In this document: positions 1 through 13,200 of the stretch, one piece after another
Numbering within the stretch: the first letter of the stretch is position 1
How the letters are laid out: every line of letters starts with the position of its first letter
Assembly (NCBI GenBank): GCA_012295275.1
Contig: CM022672.1
Span: forward strand, 1,448,943-1,512,942
Direction: 5' to 3'
DNA from: Chrysomallon squamiferum
Taxonomy: Eukaryota > Mollusca > Gastropoda > Neomphalida > Peltospiridae
Length of the DNA stretch: 64,000 nucleotides
Notes under the pieces: model-generated
Databases searched by the model: none
The model's input: only the letters and a program-made list of their open reading frames with translations
Told to the model about the DNA's origin: nothing
Translations under genes and position numbers: made by a program

Positions 1-250
1 CATTATTAATACACGGTCACAAAAAATATGCACTGTACATACAGTGTATGCATTTATAAAAAAATACGTACTGTATTGCAATAATAATTGAAAAAATTTG
101 ATATTGTTTGTGCGGTTTACCGAGCATTTGTTTTTATGACGTTATGGCGCTAGCCTGGTATACCAGCATACGATGCGATATGGTTAAGAGCCTAACCCGC
201 GAATATGCGGGGCCGCGAATGGGGAACCGCGAACAGGTGAGGGTATACTG
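1..250. mobile_element. End of a Tigger/pogo-like DNA transposon (cut by window edge)
   Basis: Read on the minus strand, the segment ends at position 250 with CAGTATACCCTCACCTGTTC followed by several CGCGG/CGCGAA blocks (about 180-235). This resembles the terminal repeats of TcMar-Tigger/pogo elements, which start CAGT and carry repeated 'TTCGCGG' words. A TA dinucleotide, the expected target site, lies just outside at 251-252. No transposase reading frame is present, so this is a terminal fragment or a non-autonomous copy. The rest lies left of the window. The family assignment rests on remembered terminal motifs only. Confidence 0.5.
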
Positions 251-252
251 TA

Positions 253-875
253 TTACTAAAAAGTAGCCTTACCTCTGATGAATAAAACAATCAGCAGAGT
301 CTTTAAATTCTTCATCGTTTTTTGTTTTGTTTTATTCTGAAACGAAAATGAACGTAATTAACACATTAATGTTATTGGAACTCTTACATATAAATATTAC
401 TACTAGCCAACTGCATCAGTTTCCAAACGACGGATCTATTAGAGTTTCTGACTTCCAGTTCATAGTCAAATGTGTTTTTAAAACATTGATCAAAAGTTCC
501 CTCCCTTTTTGCAATATTAACAAAATCACCTAAGCATGATGAATGTCATTAAATATTCATGGGAAAAACAACACGTATATATATATAATTACATGATGTC
601 GTATCTCAGTAATGTAAATCTTTTGTCCGCGTATCTCATCTGTCACTGACATGCATGATGTGTGTGTATCACAAAACAATAATAACGTCTTGGATAACGC
701 TGATCGGATGATATGCACGTTGAGTGTAACTATTCAGTTTTCACTGGTGTACAGCCTAGCATTAATGTTGTAATTAAATACATGCAGTGAAACTATACAC
801 TCTATATTGATCATTATTCTTCTTTGATTTTTTTATTTTTTTTTTTTTTTTTTAAATCTTTGGAGATAAATTATG

Positions 876-931
<56 letters not shown>

Positions 932-1367
932 AATAAATAAATACAAAGAAAAAACCAGGCAGTTGTTCTCAGTCAATAAAGAAAACGTCAGTTAGAATAT
1001 TGCTATATGAAATTTCACAAAATAAATACAATGGTAATTTTTACAGTATTATTATGAATTTATATGTACATTTCTATTACTGAGAAACCTATTGTCGTTA
1101 TTACAGAGTAAAATTTCACCAGCTAAAAATATGAATTTATAAGACTGCCTGTAATGGTTGCTATATTCAATTTAGTACATAATGAAAAACACCAAGATGA
1201 CGCGAAAAGGAATAAGGAAATTACCAAATTTTTAATAATTTTATGTCTATAACAAATAGTCTTGATATGTCTTGGATACTTCCTTGCATTGTTGCTATTT
1301 CATTGTTTTTCTTTTCGTTTATTATATATATAATTATATCAAAAAGCTTACTTTGTCCAGATGTTTC

Positions 1368-1398
<31 letters not shown>

Positions 1399-1941
1399 TT
1401 AATTTCCGGATATTTCCGGACCCTTTATTTCCGAAACCAACCTACATACAGACAATATAGCCGTGTTTCTTTGACATTAACTTGTAAATGGAGAATACAT
1501 GTTGTTCTGTATTTTGTTTGTTTCTGTGTTTAGATTACAATAATAAGCACATCACCCGGTTTGCGGCCACGATCCCGAAGACATCGGTCGTTAGTAACGA
1601 CGCCATAACATGATCACGAACGATGTCATAAGATTCGTTTCGTGCAGTTCCTGACCCCTGCGTAATTTTGGCCCCCAAATTTGGCTTCTGATTACCAAAC
1701 TGGTGAACAAACGTATTTATTTATATCTGTTTTGTTAATTACATGGTATTTTATTAAAAAAATAATAATAATAATACAAATGCACTAAATTGTATTCATA
1801 TTAAAACTAAGTACATCATTAAAACTCATAAGACAACAACAAATTTGAATAAATATATTCTAAATATTGTTATTTATAACAGTGAAAGGTTTGTATTCTC
1901 TGTTATTTAATTTTGCTTTTCAGCTGGTTCTGGGAAATGTA
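253..1941. other. Non-coding flank
   Basis: AT-rich DNA with poly-T runs (835-853, 1380-1400) and a TAA/AATA microsatellite. Short open frames here are low-complexity and have no recognisable domain. The segment 1,556-1,690 is less AT-rich than its surroundings but encodes nothing I recognise. Confidence 0.6.
875..942. repeat. (TAA)n then (AATA)n microsatellite
   Basis: About 16 ATA/TAA trinucleotides pass directly into AATA tetranucleotides, a compound microsatellite. Confidence 0.9.
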
Positions 1942-2304
1942 TTAAGGTGTTGGTTGACCAGGAGAATAAAAACGACGACTGGAATTACTTTTCATTGTCA
2001 ACTGTTTTACTATCTCTACTGTTGACACGGTCCTGGCACAAGGATTTGAGTCTCCTCTGGAGGCGAATATGACCTTTGTTCTTGCGCTTCTTCGGGGGTG
2101 CCAACTGCATCCTGTTGAAGAACGGTGCGTACAGTGTTCTTCACGCTGGAACCACTGGGTAACTTTCCAGACAGAAGGATGATGATGGCCAATCATTCTG
2201 AAAAACTTATCGTTCCACCCTTCACAAATGTTGTTTGTTCGGTGGCCTCCTTTTATTGGGTCCATTAGAGAATGGCTTCTTAAAGAAAATGATAATGGAT
2301 ACAT
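1942..2304 (-). pseudogene. Relic of a MULE/FLYWCH-type transposase-like gene
   Basis: The minus-strand frame contains RTNNICEGWNDKFFRMIGHH, followed by PSVWKVTQWFQREEHC. This resembles the 'RTNN-x-VEGWHNRF...HP-x-IWKF...LQREE' block near the C-terminus of MULE-type transposase domains often found in animal FLYWCH zinc-finger proteins. The similarity covers roughly 2,125-2,245. A stop sits immediately upstream of the frame, and the downstream residues lose similarity, so the copy looks truncated and dead. The catalytic core is not visible. It could be an exon of a domesticated gene, but I see no supporting splice structure. Confidence 0.55.
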
Positions 2305-3771
2305 TTAAAGAACCCATTGAATAGGTCAAGGACTCAGTGACAAATAAAACTCAATTGCGTATGTTAGAGAGATGTAGAGTTATTGACTGACATAATGTTT
2401 ACGTGAAACATATGGATTATCAGTTGAGGAATGATAATTAATGGGTGAAAGAGGTGCATATTTATGATAGAATATTTAAGAAGCTTTAAAAATATTAGTT
2501 TGGCACAAAAAATAAATTTTAATACCTTTAACATATTTAAAATGGGAATTTTAATTAAAATGTAGTGTTTCTTTTTTTTCCGTTTCTTTTTATCCTTTTT
2601 TTTTTTTTCTTTATTTGTTCCTGTTTCCTTTTTTTCCTGTTTCTTTCTTTCCAACAACCCTATTATTCAGCCTTTTTATTAAAATTATTGTAAATCTGTT
2701 ACCTTAAGTAGATTTTTGTATATTTTTAATTGCAACGATTTCTCTGTGCCGCAGTAGTTCATGAAGCTTCTGTCATTCTTTATTACATTTTAAATTGCTT
2801 ATTGTGTTGGCAAATCGGATTATAAATTGTCTGTTTCCGTTAACTTTTATGTTCGCAGGTTTTAACAAAGTTACTTATCCAAGTAGGTTTGTTGTTTAAA
2901 GTGTTACGAGTCCATTGTCTATTGTTTGTAATCAATTTTTCCCTTTGACAGTGTTATAATATCAGTCATATTCATGTTACATTAATTCCCTCTGCTTAAA
3001 TCTTAACAGGTTTTCTGACAGACAAAAGATAAATGCATGTGTGCTGTAAAAGAGCTCACTTGCCGAATATGAAATATAATATAAAAAATTCGTATGTTTT
3101 AACTTTCATTACAGTAATTTATGTTATATCTAACTGTATCATGCATAACAGTAAAGTTTATTTTCTATATACAAGAACATAATGAAAAATGCATGTTCCT
3201 AGGTAGGTCTTGTCGATTTTACCGATATCCATGTTGGATCTGTTCATCAGTTTTGTACTCAAATTCGACCCGTTTCGTGGACTAACAGTCTTTTACCAAA
3301 TAAGCATGGCTGACAAACTCAAGCCAGGAACTGTAAGCAGAAGATGTTAGTGGTTATCAGCAGATGATTTTTATGTCGTATGCACAGTGCATATTATGCG
3401 TTGTTACGACATACTAGAATAAATGACGCTTCTAACAACAGGGTTGGACCTGTTGTTAATATAATGATATTGTAAGTTACCGACGTCTATAACGACACCT
3501 TCCAGGTCATGAACATTGTCGACGACATGTTAATAATATACGTAACGACGTCTTCGAAAACATTGCCACTGACCTCCATTACTATAAGCAAGCTGTCCAG
3601 ACCTTGCTATTCTACAAGTTGTTTACAATATCTTGATACAGTTTCTTCTTCTTACTTTTATTATTGTTGTTGTTGTTGCCGTGCTGTTGTGTTGTTGTTA
3701 GTAGTATTTTCAGATTAAAAAAAAGTGATCACTAAAAACAATTAAAACGTTATTATTGTGAACATTAATGT

Positions 3772-3772
<1 letters not shown>

Positions 3773-3847
<75 letters not shown>
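3773..3847. repeat. (TC)n microsatellite
   Basis: An uninterrupted CT/TC run of about 75 bp. The arginine/glutamate frame on its reverse strand is an artefact of the repeat. Confidence 0.95.
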
Positions 3848-3851
<4 letters not shown>

Positions 3852-5920
3852 GTATATATTTTATATATATATATATACCGTAGTGAATGCTAATTGTATG
3901 AGAGAAAAAAATGCAAACCCAAAATTCCATAAAATATGTGTGTATTCTATTGCGTAGTGCAATTTGTATATATTGCATCATACTTATAGTTATTAAAACA
4001 AATAAAAATAAATAAATCCAGAATTTAAGGATTTCCCAACTTTTTCTCGGTTAATGATTTTGGGAGTTTCGCCTCCCATTTTTCTTAAGTAATGCATCTA
4101 TCTGTGTTTTCGTTAGCATTGCTGTGTACCAGTCTTGTTTTGGCCGCCATTGTGTCCTTTCTCATACGGTTTATTGATGTTGGAGGTTGTGTCTAATTCA
4201 CCGTAGTCCGGATTGTGATATTTTGGTTCTAATCGCTTCTGTATCGTTATGTCGCTCTGAATTTACTGCACGGTCTATGAAAAAAACTTACACGCCACTA
4301 TTGTACAGTTGTCTTCGTTATTGTCGTGATCTATCACATAACTAAACGCGATTATTTCCATCCTAACCATTCTTATCGTGTGAGTCGTGCATTAGCCAAC
4401 TGCAAGATCACAATAATATTATATACTCTGAATAACAGTAAAAGCATTTCTTTTATTTCCAAAACTGAGAAGTAAAAACCTATGTCGTGTTGTGTAAAAG
4501 GAATTAGCGTTATGATGCCTGGGATGCCTCGAAAACAATCGTTATCTGCAGCGTACTGGATAGCCAGCTACAAGATATACCAATTTAACTTAACTGTTCA
4601 AAATGAAAAGAGAGAAGAGCACTGCTAACGATTTGTTTTTTTGTTACGGCGAAGAGTCTGTCTTTTGTTTCGATGTGATGTTGTGTAAATTACGTTACCA
4701 GCTCTTGATATCCTAGCGAACTCCCGCCTCTGGTATCTGCTGTGCTAGCAATGTCGCTCGCAAACAGGAAAAAGGAAGCGAAGTATGAATGCAAAAATAA
4801 AAGCGTACGAAGAGTTATAGAAGCATTCTCGTCAACTGGTTAAAGTGTATCTGTTTTGGTGATGCGAACAAAAAACGTCTTACACATAATGTTATCGTGT
4901 TTGATGATCTTATGACGAAGAATTAGTCAGTCAGTAGTAGGTAAACATTGTAAAATTATTTATTATGCTTGACATCGTTTCACGAGTGAGCAAGAAAATA
5001 AATAAAATGTGACACATCCTTCTTCGCAGACTTAGCTTTGTTCCTAAAATAAAACCGTCTCAAAGATACCCATAAAAATAACTGTTGTTGGTTAGCACTT
5101 TACGTCATTGCTTTGTAAATACTGGAATCACATACTGGTACTTTTAAAACTAAGTGCTGAAATAACATCCTGATACCATTACAGACTTAGATTTACTTAG
5201 ACAGTTCTACTGACTGTGACATTAACACAGAGAGAGCACCTGAAGATATTGAAAACGAAAATATTTCATTCCAACGTATTCAGTCAAGCGCTTAGAATGT
5301 TTGTTATTCCACTAGTTAGAGACTATAATTATGTACCAGACACATCAACGGGCTTTTTCTCTTTAAATATTTGTTTTAAAGACAATTTGCTTTTTTTGGT
5401 GTCGACAGTATTTGGAATGGAAACTACACAGAAAGGAATAAAAAATTCTAAAAAAATAAAATTAATTAAGTAAAGTAAAGTAAAATAAATAATAGTAATA
5501 ATAAATAAATAAGACCAAAATTAGAAAGCAATACTCAGTTTTAAAAATATTAAACAAATATGCAAACTAACAAAAGCAAACAAATAAATAAATAAATAAC
5601 AACAAAATAAATAAATAAAACAAAAGCAACCTTTTCGTCTGTATGCACGCATTACAAATAAATTAAAAGAAAAAGAAAATAACTAATAATTGTTATAAAT
5701 AAATAAACATTTAACAACATCAGTGTCAATAACATTAGAAGGAATAAAGAAAAATGAAAAGGAATTAAGAATTGTAAATATAAAGTAAAAATATATTCTG
5801 AGCACACTAATAAAATACACTGAGTTTTGACTATGTGCTGGTAACGAAGTTCACATGTATTTTCATATATCTCACTTAAATGGGGGGTTTTTGTGCGCGA
5901 ATTGTGTACCTATATACACA

Positions 5921-5921
<1 letters not shown>

Positions 5922-5966
<45 letters not shown>

Positions 5967-5969
5967 ACA
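5922..5969. repeat. (CA)n microsatellite
   Basis: A nearly perfect CA run of about 48 bp with one interruption near its right end. Confidence 0.95.
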
Positions 5970-6621
5970 GAGGAGTACTTCCATTTTTTGAATACGTAGA
6001 AACAAACACATCAGAAAAAGATAAAATACAGACAGACAAACAAACAGACTGATAGATAGAGAGACAGATATACACTGTTGGACAATTGCTCAGCTGACTA
6101 TTTCTCAGCTTTAGGTGTTTTGTTGTTGTTGTTGTTTTTTTTGATAAAATTGTATTTATTATTTTTATCATTAAAAAATAGCAGAATGTTTTCTCATAAA
6201 ACCCCCCATAAGACACAGAATTTCTAAAGGCACAGTATCAAAGTTGTGTTAATTACATACACTCTTCACTTAGTTAAAGTTTACGAGATTCCTGTAATTG
6301 TTTGTTTAAGGAGGCAGTTACTTCTGACTGTGATTATGAACATCAAAGACATATAATGGTTTGTTTCAGGTGTAGGTGTTATTCGCTAATTATATTTTTA
6401 GGATAACTGCTCGAACATCATTGTTGGTTTAACTGGATCAAACTTTTAGAATTGTGTGTTGTTTTCAGTAATTACTTACTTTTTATCACTACTCCGCCAG
6501 ATTTAACACTTTGACCGTCAAAGCTTCAAAAAAGATTTGTAAATATAGCTGATTTAGAACTAATCTTGTTATTTTATTTATTTATTAATTTATCAGAGAC
6601 TCTCACTCCCACCCAATAACA

Positions 6622-6635
6622 GACACACACACACA

Positions 6636-6668
<33 letters not shown>

Positions 6669-6690
6669 CGCGCATACGCACACACACATA
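6622..6690. repeat. (CA)n with CG interruptions
   Basis: A CA run that grades into CGCACA/CGCATACG variants at the right end. The tract is largely alternating purine-pyrimidine. Confidence 0.9.
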
Positions 6691-7891
6691 AACACAATTA
6701 AATAATTTAGATAGAACATAAAAAGTTGGATAGCTTTATCTTACTTACCACTCCAGAAATTCCTGTAAGATCTTAATGAAAATCCAAAGTATAATCTTAT
6801 TAACCAGGAATGGAAAAATTTACACTTATATACAGTATTATGTGCCTCGTTTATTTAAATATACTTCACAGCGTTCATTGTTTGCCAAATTTATACTCTC
6901 CGAGTTGGTCATTGGCTTTGTGACTTGAATCAATTGACGTATATCAGCATCCAATAATCAGCAGTGACAAGAACCATTGTTAAAACCAACTCAGTCTCAC
7001 GAGAGAATCAGACAGATTATCATCAATGTTCCTGTACATAACCTTTGGGCGAAAAAAAAAGTTATTTTTATGACGGACATTGAACGTAAATAAATTCAAG
7101 GTTTATTGATGGATTCTTTTATATAGTTTTGAAAAACAAAACTTTGATCTTTTTCAAATAGATTTTTTGGCTTTTTTATATCCTAGGCATTGTTAATAGA
7201 AACATATATTTTGAATATATATATCGGATGGATAAAACAGAAGAATAAATCTCTGTAGATCTACAAACTGAACTATATATGTGTATGTATGTATATAGAA
7301 TGTGTGTGTACGTTTTTGTGTATAAATAGTATGATACAGAAAATAATAAAAGATTCAGATAAATCTCCAAATATTTAAATAACAAAAATTAAAAAAAAAA
7401 AATTAAAAATTAATCGGTCAAATAAATGAATGAAAGCAGACAGAGAGGAAATATAGATAAAATGTAATTGGAGAAATAAACAGACTATAAAAATGTGTAT
7501 GCAAGTGTGTATCCGTTGTTGTCTCTGTCTATCTGTGTGGCTGTCTGTAAGTGAAAAGAGAGGGGACAGAAAACCTGTTTACGTCCCTCATCCTAAAATC
7601 TTAAAGTACTTTTTCACAGCCCGGATACTAAAGTTCAGTTGCAAAATGTAGAAATCGGAAATAGGTGTTTGGACTACTCTATATAGGACGGAACAATAAC
7701 CCGCCCTTTATAGATCCGTATCAGAGTATCGACTGAATCTGCGTGCATTCAATTAAGTAATCCCAATAAAATCGTTATCAGGTCAGAACAGTTCGAAAAT
7801 ATAACGAGGTTAGTAAAACAATTCGACTGAAATCAGAAATGACTTGTTTCGTTGAAATATATATGTTTGCATATATCTGTGTATCTATATA

Positions 7892-7897
<6 letters not shown>

Positions 7898-7973
<76 letters not shown>
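7898..7973. repeat. (GA)n microsatellite
   Basis: An uninterrupted GA run of about 76 bp, the same motif as the TC run at 3.8 kb but in the opposite orientation. Confidence 0.95.
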
Positions 7974-7975
<2 letters not shown>

Positions 7976-10266
7976 CCTGTAAATATTTTATATCTTGTTT
8001 AAAAAAATTAAATATTTTAATATAAATATGGTGTAAGCAGATGGTTAATATGTGGATTCTTATATGACAAACTAACATTGTTCCATGCCAATAATAAGAC
8101 CAATATGTAATAATAAGAATGAAAAGATAGCATCCGACACACAACGCTAACTGTATTAAACACTGCAGTAACTCGCTCACTAAGTCCATCCTTTGTTAAA
8201 ACAATACAGACCAAGCAAGTACTTCAAAAACTAACTGAAATAACAAATACAATTCGTGTCATTTCGGAAAACGGATAAAAGAGAAAGTAATGAAAAAAAG
8301 AGAAATAAGATTAAAAATTATTGAATCAGTGTCGATGGTTTTAAAACTCAATTGTTATGTTAGTAATAAGAATATTTCTGAGTTAGGAAAATTCAATAAA
8401 TTTTGTAAACGCTAGCTCTGAAGAAGCTTCTACTGAAAGGAAATTACCAAACTACACTAAATTATCATCTTGTATTTTTAAATTTAACGATTTAAAAACC
8501 GAGATATTGCTAGAAAAAACATTCAGTTTGGAGTCATTGAAACATTTGTTCTCAAGTGTGTACTACATAGAAAACGTCTGTGGCCAAAGTTTATTGAAAA
8601 TTAAGTCAAAATGTTTTAAATGGTAAATCTTTTCATGAACTTTATAATGTGTATCATTTGTCAGCGTACTATTTCCACTATTGTATTGGTGTTTGGTTTT
8701 AGGAAAATTTATCTCCGTTACTATTTTGCCTGAATATTAATGATGTAGAAGATTATATTAAAAATTAATGATCGTCAGGACATAAATAGAGACAAATTGT
8801 TTTAGGGATTCCTTAATATGAACTTAAATTGTTCTTTTCGTTTTATTCTAGGCAAATAATTACCAAGATGTACAAAAATCTCTAAATTATTTTGATTCTT
8901 ATAGCAGGAAATGGAAGCTAATTTCAAAAAGACGAAAGTCTCAATTTTTAATGGGAGGCATAAAGATTACAAAAAGGTATTTTGTCTTGGATAATCAAAG
9001 CTTGATAACGTAGTAAGTTATATATATCTTGGTATGTTTACAAGTCAAACAATTTTACTAAGGCAACAAACATATATAAGCACAGAAGGCTATATATTTA
9101 GATTCTACAATAAGAAAAATGTCTATCCAGTGCCAACATGAAATTAACTGACTGCATGGTTTTAACATGTTCTTGTATTATAGCGAAACATTTTTTTTTT
9201 TTTTTTTTTTTATTTATGTAAATTATAGTAAAAAAGCCATTTTGTTATATTAATTGCTGTCTGTAAATATTATCATATGTCGTTGACTACATGTATTTAG
9301 AACTATTATTACGTTTTATTTATTTATTTATTGTTGCTTTTCAGGAACCATTACACAGTTGATTAACTCCTTACAATTCATTTAGCTGAATCCTGATTTA
9401 TGCATTAGTTACAATACGGTAAGATGAAAAACAACATATAATTTATTTACAAAAAAAAACAAGTTTTAAATAAATATTACGTCATTCACTAATTGTTTTG
9501 CCACTATTACTGGTGCTCTTAAGTAAATGGAGGAGATCTCACAATATCAACAAACTGGAGTTGAAAAGTTTGAGTTGGTGTGAGATGTTTGAATCCAGTG
9601 TTTACGTCGAAGCTTTTATAAATTTGCAGTACAAATGTTTTTGATAGCGCAAGAGAAAAGAAAAGAAGGTAATAAAACATTTTGAATGATCGGATAGATA
9701 AAACTGACGTTAAAAATATTACGTAATTTAATCATAATCAGTGTCACAAAATATGCCGATATTATAATGTATAATATATATTTATAATATTAAAATATAG
9801 CATAATATTTTTTATAATACTGTTTAGTCATAAATATTATTTGAGCCAGTAAAAAGATGAAAATTATATTGTTCTAGTTAAACATTTAGATACTAAAGAA
9901 AATTAATTAATATATAAAAATGCATTTTAATTACACTAGTTAAATATAATTTAATAAATGTAAGTTATTGGAGGGTTGATGTTTTTTAATTGTTGTTGTT
10001 TGTATGGTCTGAGGCTTAGTTTAATTTATATTTTATTTATTGTTTTATTTGTGTGTGCATTATAAAATAATGATCTTAAGTACAGGCACTGGAAAGTTTT
10101 GTTGATGACTTCTAACCATTATTTTTACACAAATATTTTAAAATCAGATAATGTATATTTTTTATATATATTGCAGGTGTTCCACTGATTTACTGATTAA
10201 GAAGACAGTGTACATTTAATAAACAAAAAGACAAACCATTTAAGACCAAACAAAACCCATCGAATA

Positions 10267-13200
10267 ATGGCACATATTTTTCTCTCTGATGATATTAAGT
10301 GTCTGTTCATGAACAAGTTTGTTGTAATCATAGGAAATTCAAGTAAGTAAAAACATTTTTACAAAAAGAAATGTATTGCTATGTTAATTATTTTAAATAT
10401 ATTTTCTTTTCATATGGATATTTTCAAGCTTTAATGTGTATCTATTTAGTAATCAGATAATTTTATAGCATTTTGAAATTAGCAAACCACTTTCATATGT
10501 TAAATAAAAGGTGGGTTTTTTTTGTTGTTGTTGTCATCGTTATTATTTTGCAGACATTATTTGTATATGTTCTTGTTACTTGTTTTTAGAGACATTAAAT
10601 CAAACTAGAGTTTAAAAACATATATAAATATGTTCATGTGTGCGTGAAGTAAAATATATTCAGAGAAACGAAGATCTCACCCTTCATTTTCAGGATGTTG
10701 TATATTTACAAATTTCAGTACTCAAAAAGCTGATAGGAGTTTTAATATATTGTTCAGTAAACATTCTTCATGTATACAATACTCTGATATCATTTAAACT
10801 GTTTATTTCTGTAGTACAAAGATCCATGTATAAAGACTTGGTAATTCTGCTGCAGAAGAATAAATATCTGACAGACAAACAGCTGAGAATGAAGGTCAGT
10901 GCAAATAGGTGTAAGAAATAATTAAGATGCAATACATTAGTTTTCATGGCCATTCCAGTATTACTCCAAATATATTCTTCTTCTTGTTTTTTCATTATAT
11001 TTCTTTTTTTTGTATTTGTTATTATGCTATTGCTACTGTTAACATTTATTTTTATTTATTACTTTATTTGCTTTATGTATAGAAATAAAGTATAATCATA
11101 CCATGGCGTTTAAATAAGATAGAAAACGAAAACAACACACAGACTGTATCTACTGTATATAATGAGAAATACAAATCTACTTAGAAGACTGAGCGTTTTT
11201 TTTTTTTTTTTTTGGTACACTGGAGGAAAATGAATATTGCTCTGAAATATGCTATTTGACACTATGGTTTCACTGGTGTTGATTTCAATTAATAATAATA
11301 TTTTGAAGGTTACTTTATATCTTAGAAATATAGAGATATATATTTGTTTCATCTGTGTTTATTTCAGGGAGAAATGACATTTGAAGATGATTATCTGATA
11401 GCTGGGGGTGTGAAGTCAGGACTGTATAATGGTGTAAACTATCGAGAGGTTCGTGAATACAAGACAGATTATCACTGGATAAAATTCTACTTCGTCACAC
11501 GTTGTTACAGCGCCTACGTGGAAACTGTGCTTAATGAGCTGTCCACACACCCACAGCCTGATGTCCTCATTCTTAACTCTGGTCTGTGGGACATTACAAG
11601 GTATCAGAAATAAAAACATTTTTCAGATATAAATTAAAAACTCCTGTGTAATTATTGCAGATAGTTATAAATATATTGATTTTTTGGTGGATTTTTTTTT
11701 TTTTTTTTTTTTTTAAAATTAAATGAAAGTTTTTTCCATATGCTTTGGTACTGTCTGTAAGGGAATAGTTGTATCACTTTTTTTATTTTTCAGATTTTTT
11801 GTTTATTTATTTATTTATTTATTTATTTTTTTTTTTTTTTTGATGTTTGTAACATACTGTGTTTTGAATCTAAAAGTTTATAATTTTATTCATTGATAAT
11901 GTCACTTAAAAATTTGTGTATGGTCATTATTAAGTAAGGATAATTTGAAAACAAAAAGGTTAGTAAAAAAACTGGATTATACTGAATAAAATACAGCAAT
12001 GTAACACAGAAGTCAAATCTGAAATTTGTTTGTTTTATTCTTTAGTTCCAGTTTGCTTTAAAGAACTGTAAATTTTATCAGAGCATCTACTATTTAATTT
12101 TTTTTAATTTTTTTTAATGTATTTTTTATTTTTTTTTGGTTTCATAAAATTTATTAAAAGTATAACTATATCAAAATCTGTAACATCAGGCCAGTCTATA
12201 TATTTAACATTAATCATATACATATATTTCAAGACATACTGTTCTGGAGTATCAGTCAGTTGTTATTTCTTTTTTAGCAAAATGTCTAAATTTCAAATAT
12301 GGATTCTTCTTTTCTTAAATATATGATATCAGCTATTTTATACAAATACTAATAATGGAAGTATTATTTTTATTCATCAGATACGGTCATGATGATCACA
12401 GCATTGAGCAGTTCAAGAACAACATTGTCAAATTATGCATGAAAATACAGCAAGTAGTCTCAGAAAACTGCCTGGTCTTGTGGACTTCTGCTTTGCCTAT
12501 ATCTAAAGATGCCAGAGGTGGTGTGGTTGTGCCACAGAGTGAATTCCTGAAATCCTCTGCCTGCTTAGAACTCCTGGAGGCAAACTTTCACTCATGCAGT
12601 CAGTTTGCTGAATTTGGGTTTGATGTGTTAGACATTCATTTTCATCTGCAGAACCATATCCATAGGAGAGCTGAGGATGGTGTACACTGGGATATGACAG
12701 CTCATAGGAGAATTACAAATCTGATTCTCACTCATATAGCAGAAGCTTGGGATGTCACCATGCCTTGCAATATTGAAAAGTTCTTTAATCAGACAAATAC
12801 GATTGACAGTGTTCAAGAATTTCAAGAAGTAAACCTTCTTAGAAATGTTTCATCAAGGAAGCATAGATGCACCAAAGAATTTCAAGAAGTAAACCTTCTT
12901 AGAAATGATTCATCAAGGAAGCATAGATGCACCAAAGAATTTCAAGAAGTAAACTTTCTTAGAAATGATTCATCAAGGAAGCATAGATGCACCAAAGAAT
13001 TTCAAGAAGTAAACCTTCTTAGAAATGATTCATCAAGGAAGCATAGATGCACCAAAGAATTTCAAGAAGTAAACTTTCTTAGAAATGATTCATCAAGAAA
13101 GCAGAACTGCACCAACGAATTTCAAGAAGTAAACTTTGTTAGAAATAAGTCATCAAGAAAGCAGAGCTCCAGACAAGAATTTCAAGAAGTAAACTTTCTT

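Larger units (their letters stand above)
2305..10266. other. Gene-poor flank upstream of PCED1
   Basis: About 8 kb with no coding exon that I can support. It holds several long microsatellites, poly-T/poly-A runs and AT-rich filler. A pyrimidine-rich acceptor-like site (ttgcag at about 10,172-10,177) precedes the PCED1 start and may open a 5' UTR exon of that gene. If so, the promoter lies further left and cannot be located from sequence alone. Confidence 0.55.

Noticed and set aside
3742-3981. A 79-codon frame with a long Arg-Glu run
   Set aside because: It is only the translation of the TC microsatellite.
5216-5473. An 85-codon plus-strand frame
   Set aside because: No domain, no splice partners, and it ends in AT-rich low complexity. 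Probably chance.
9190-9212. Poly-T/poly-A runs (here and at many other places) as possible retrotransposon tails
   Set aside because: No target duplications or element bodies could be seen beside them. They are common in AT-rich animal DNA.
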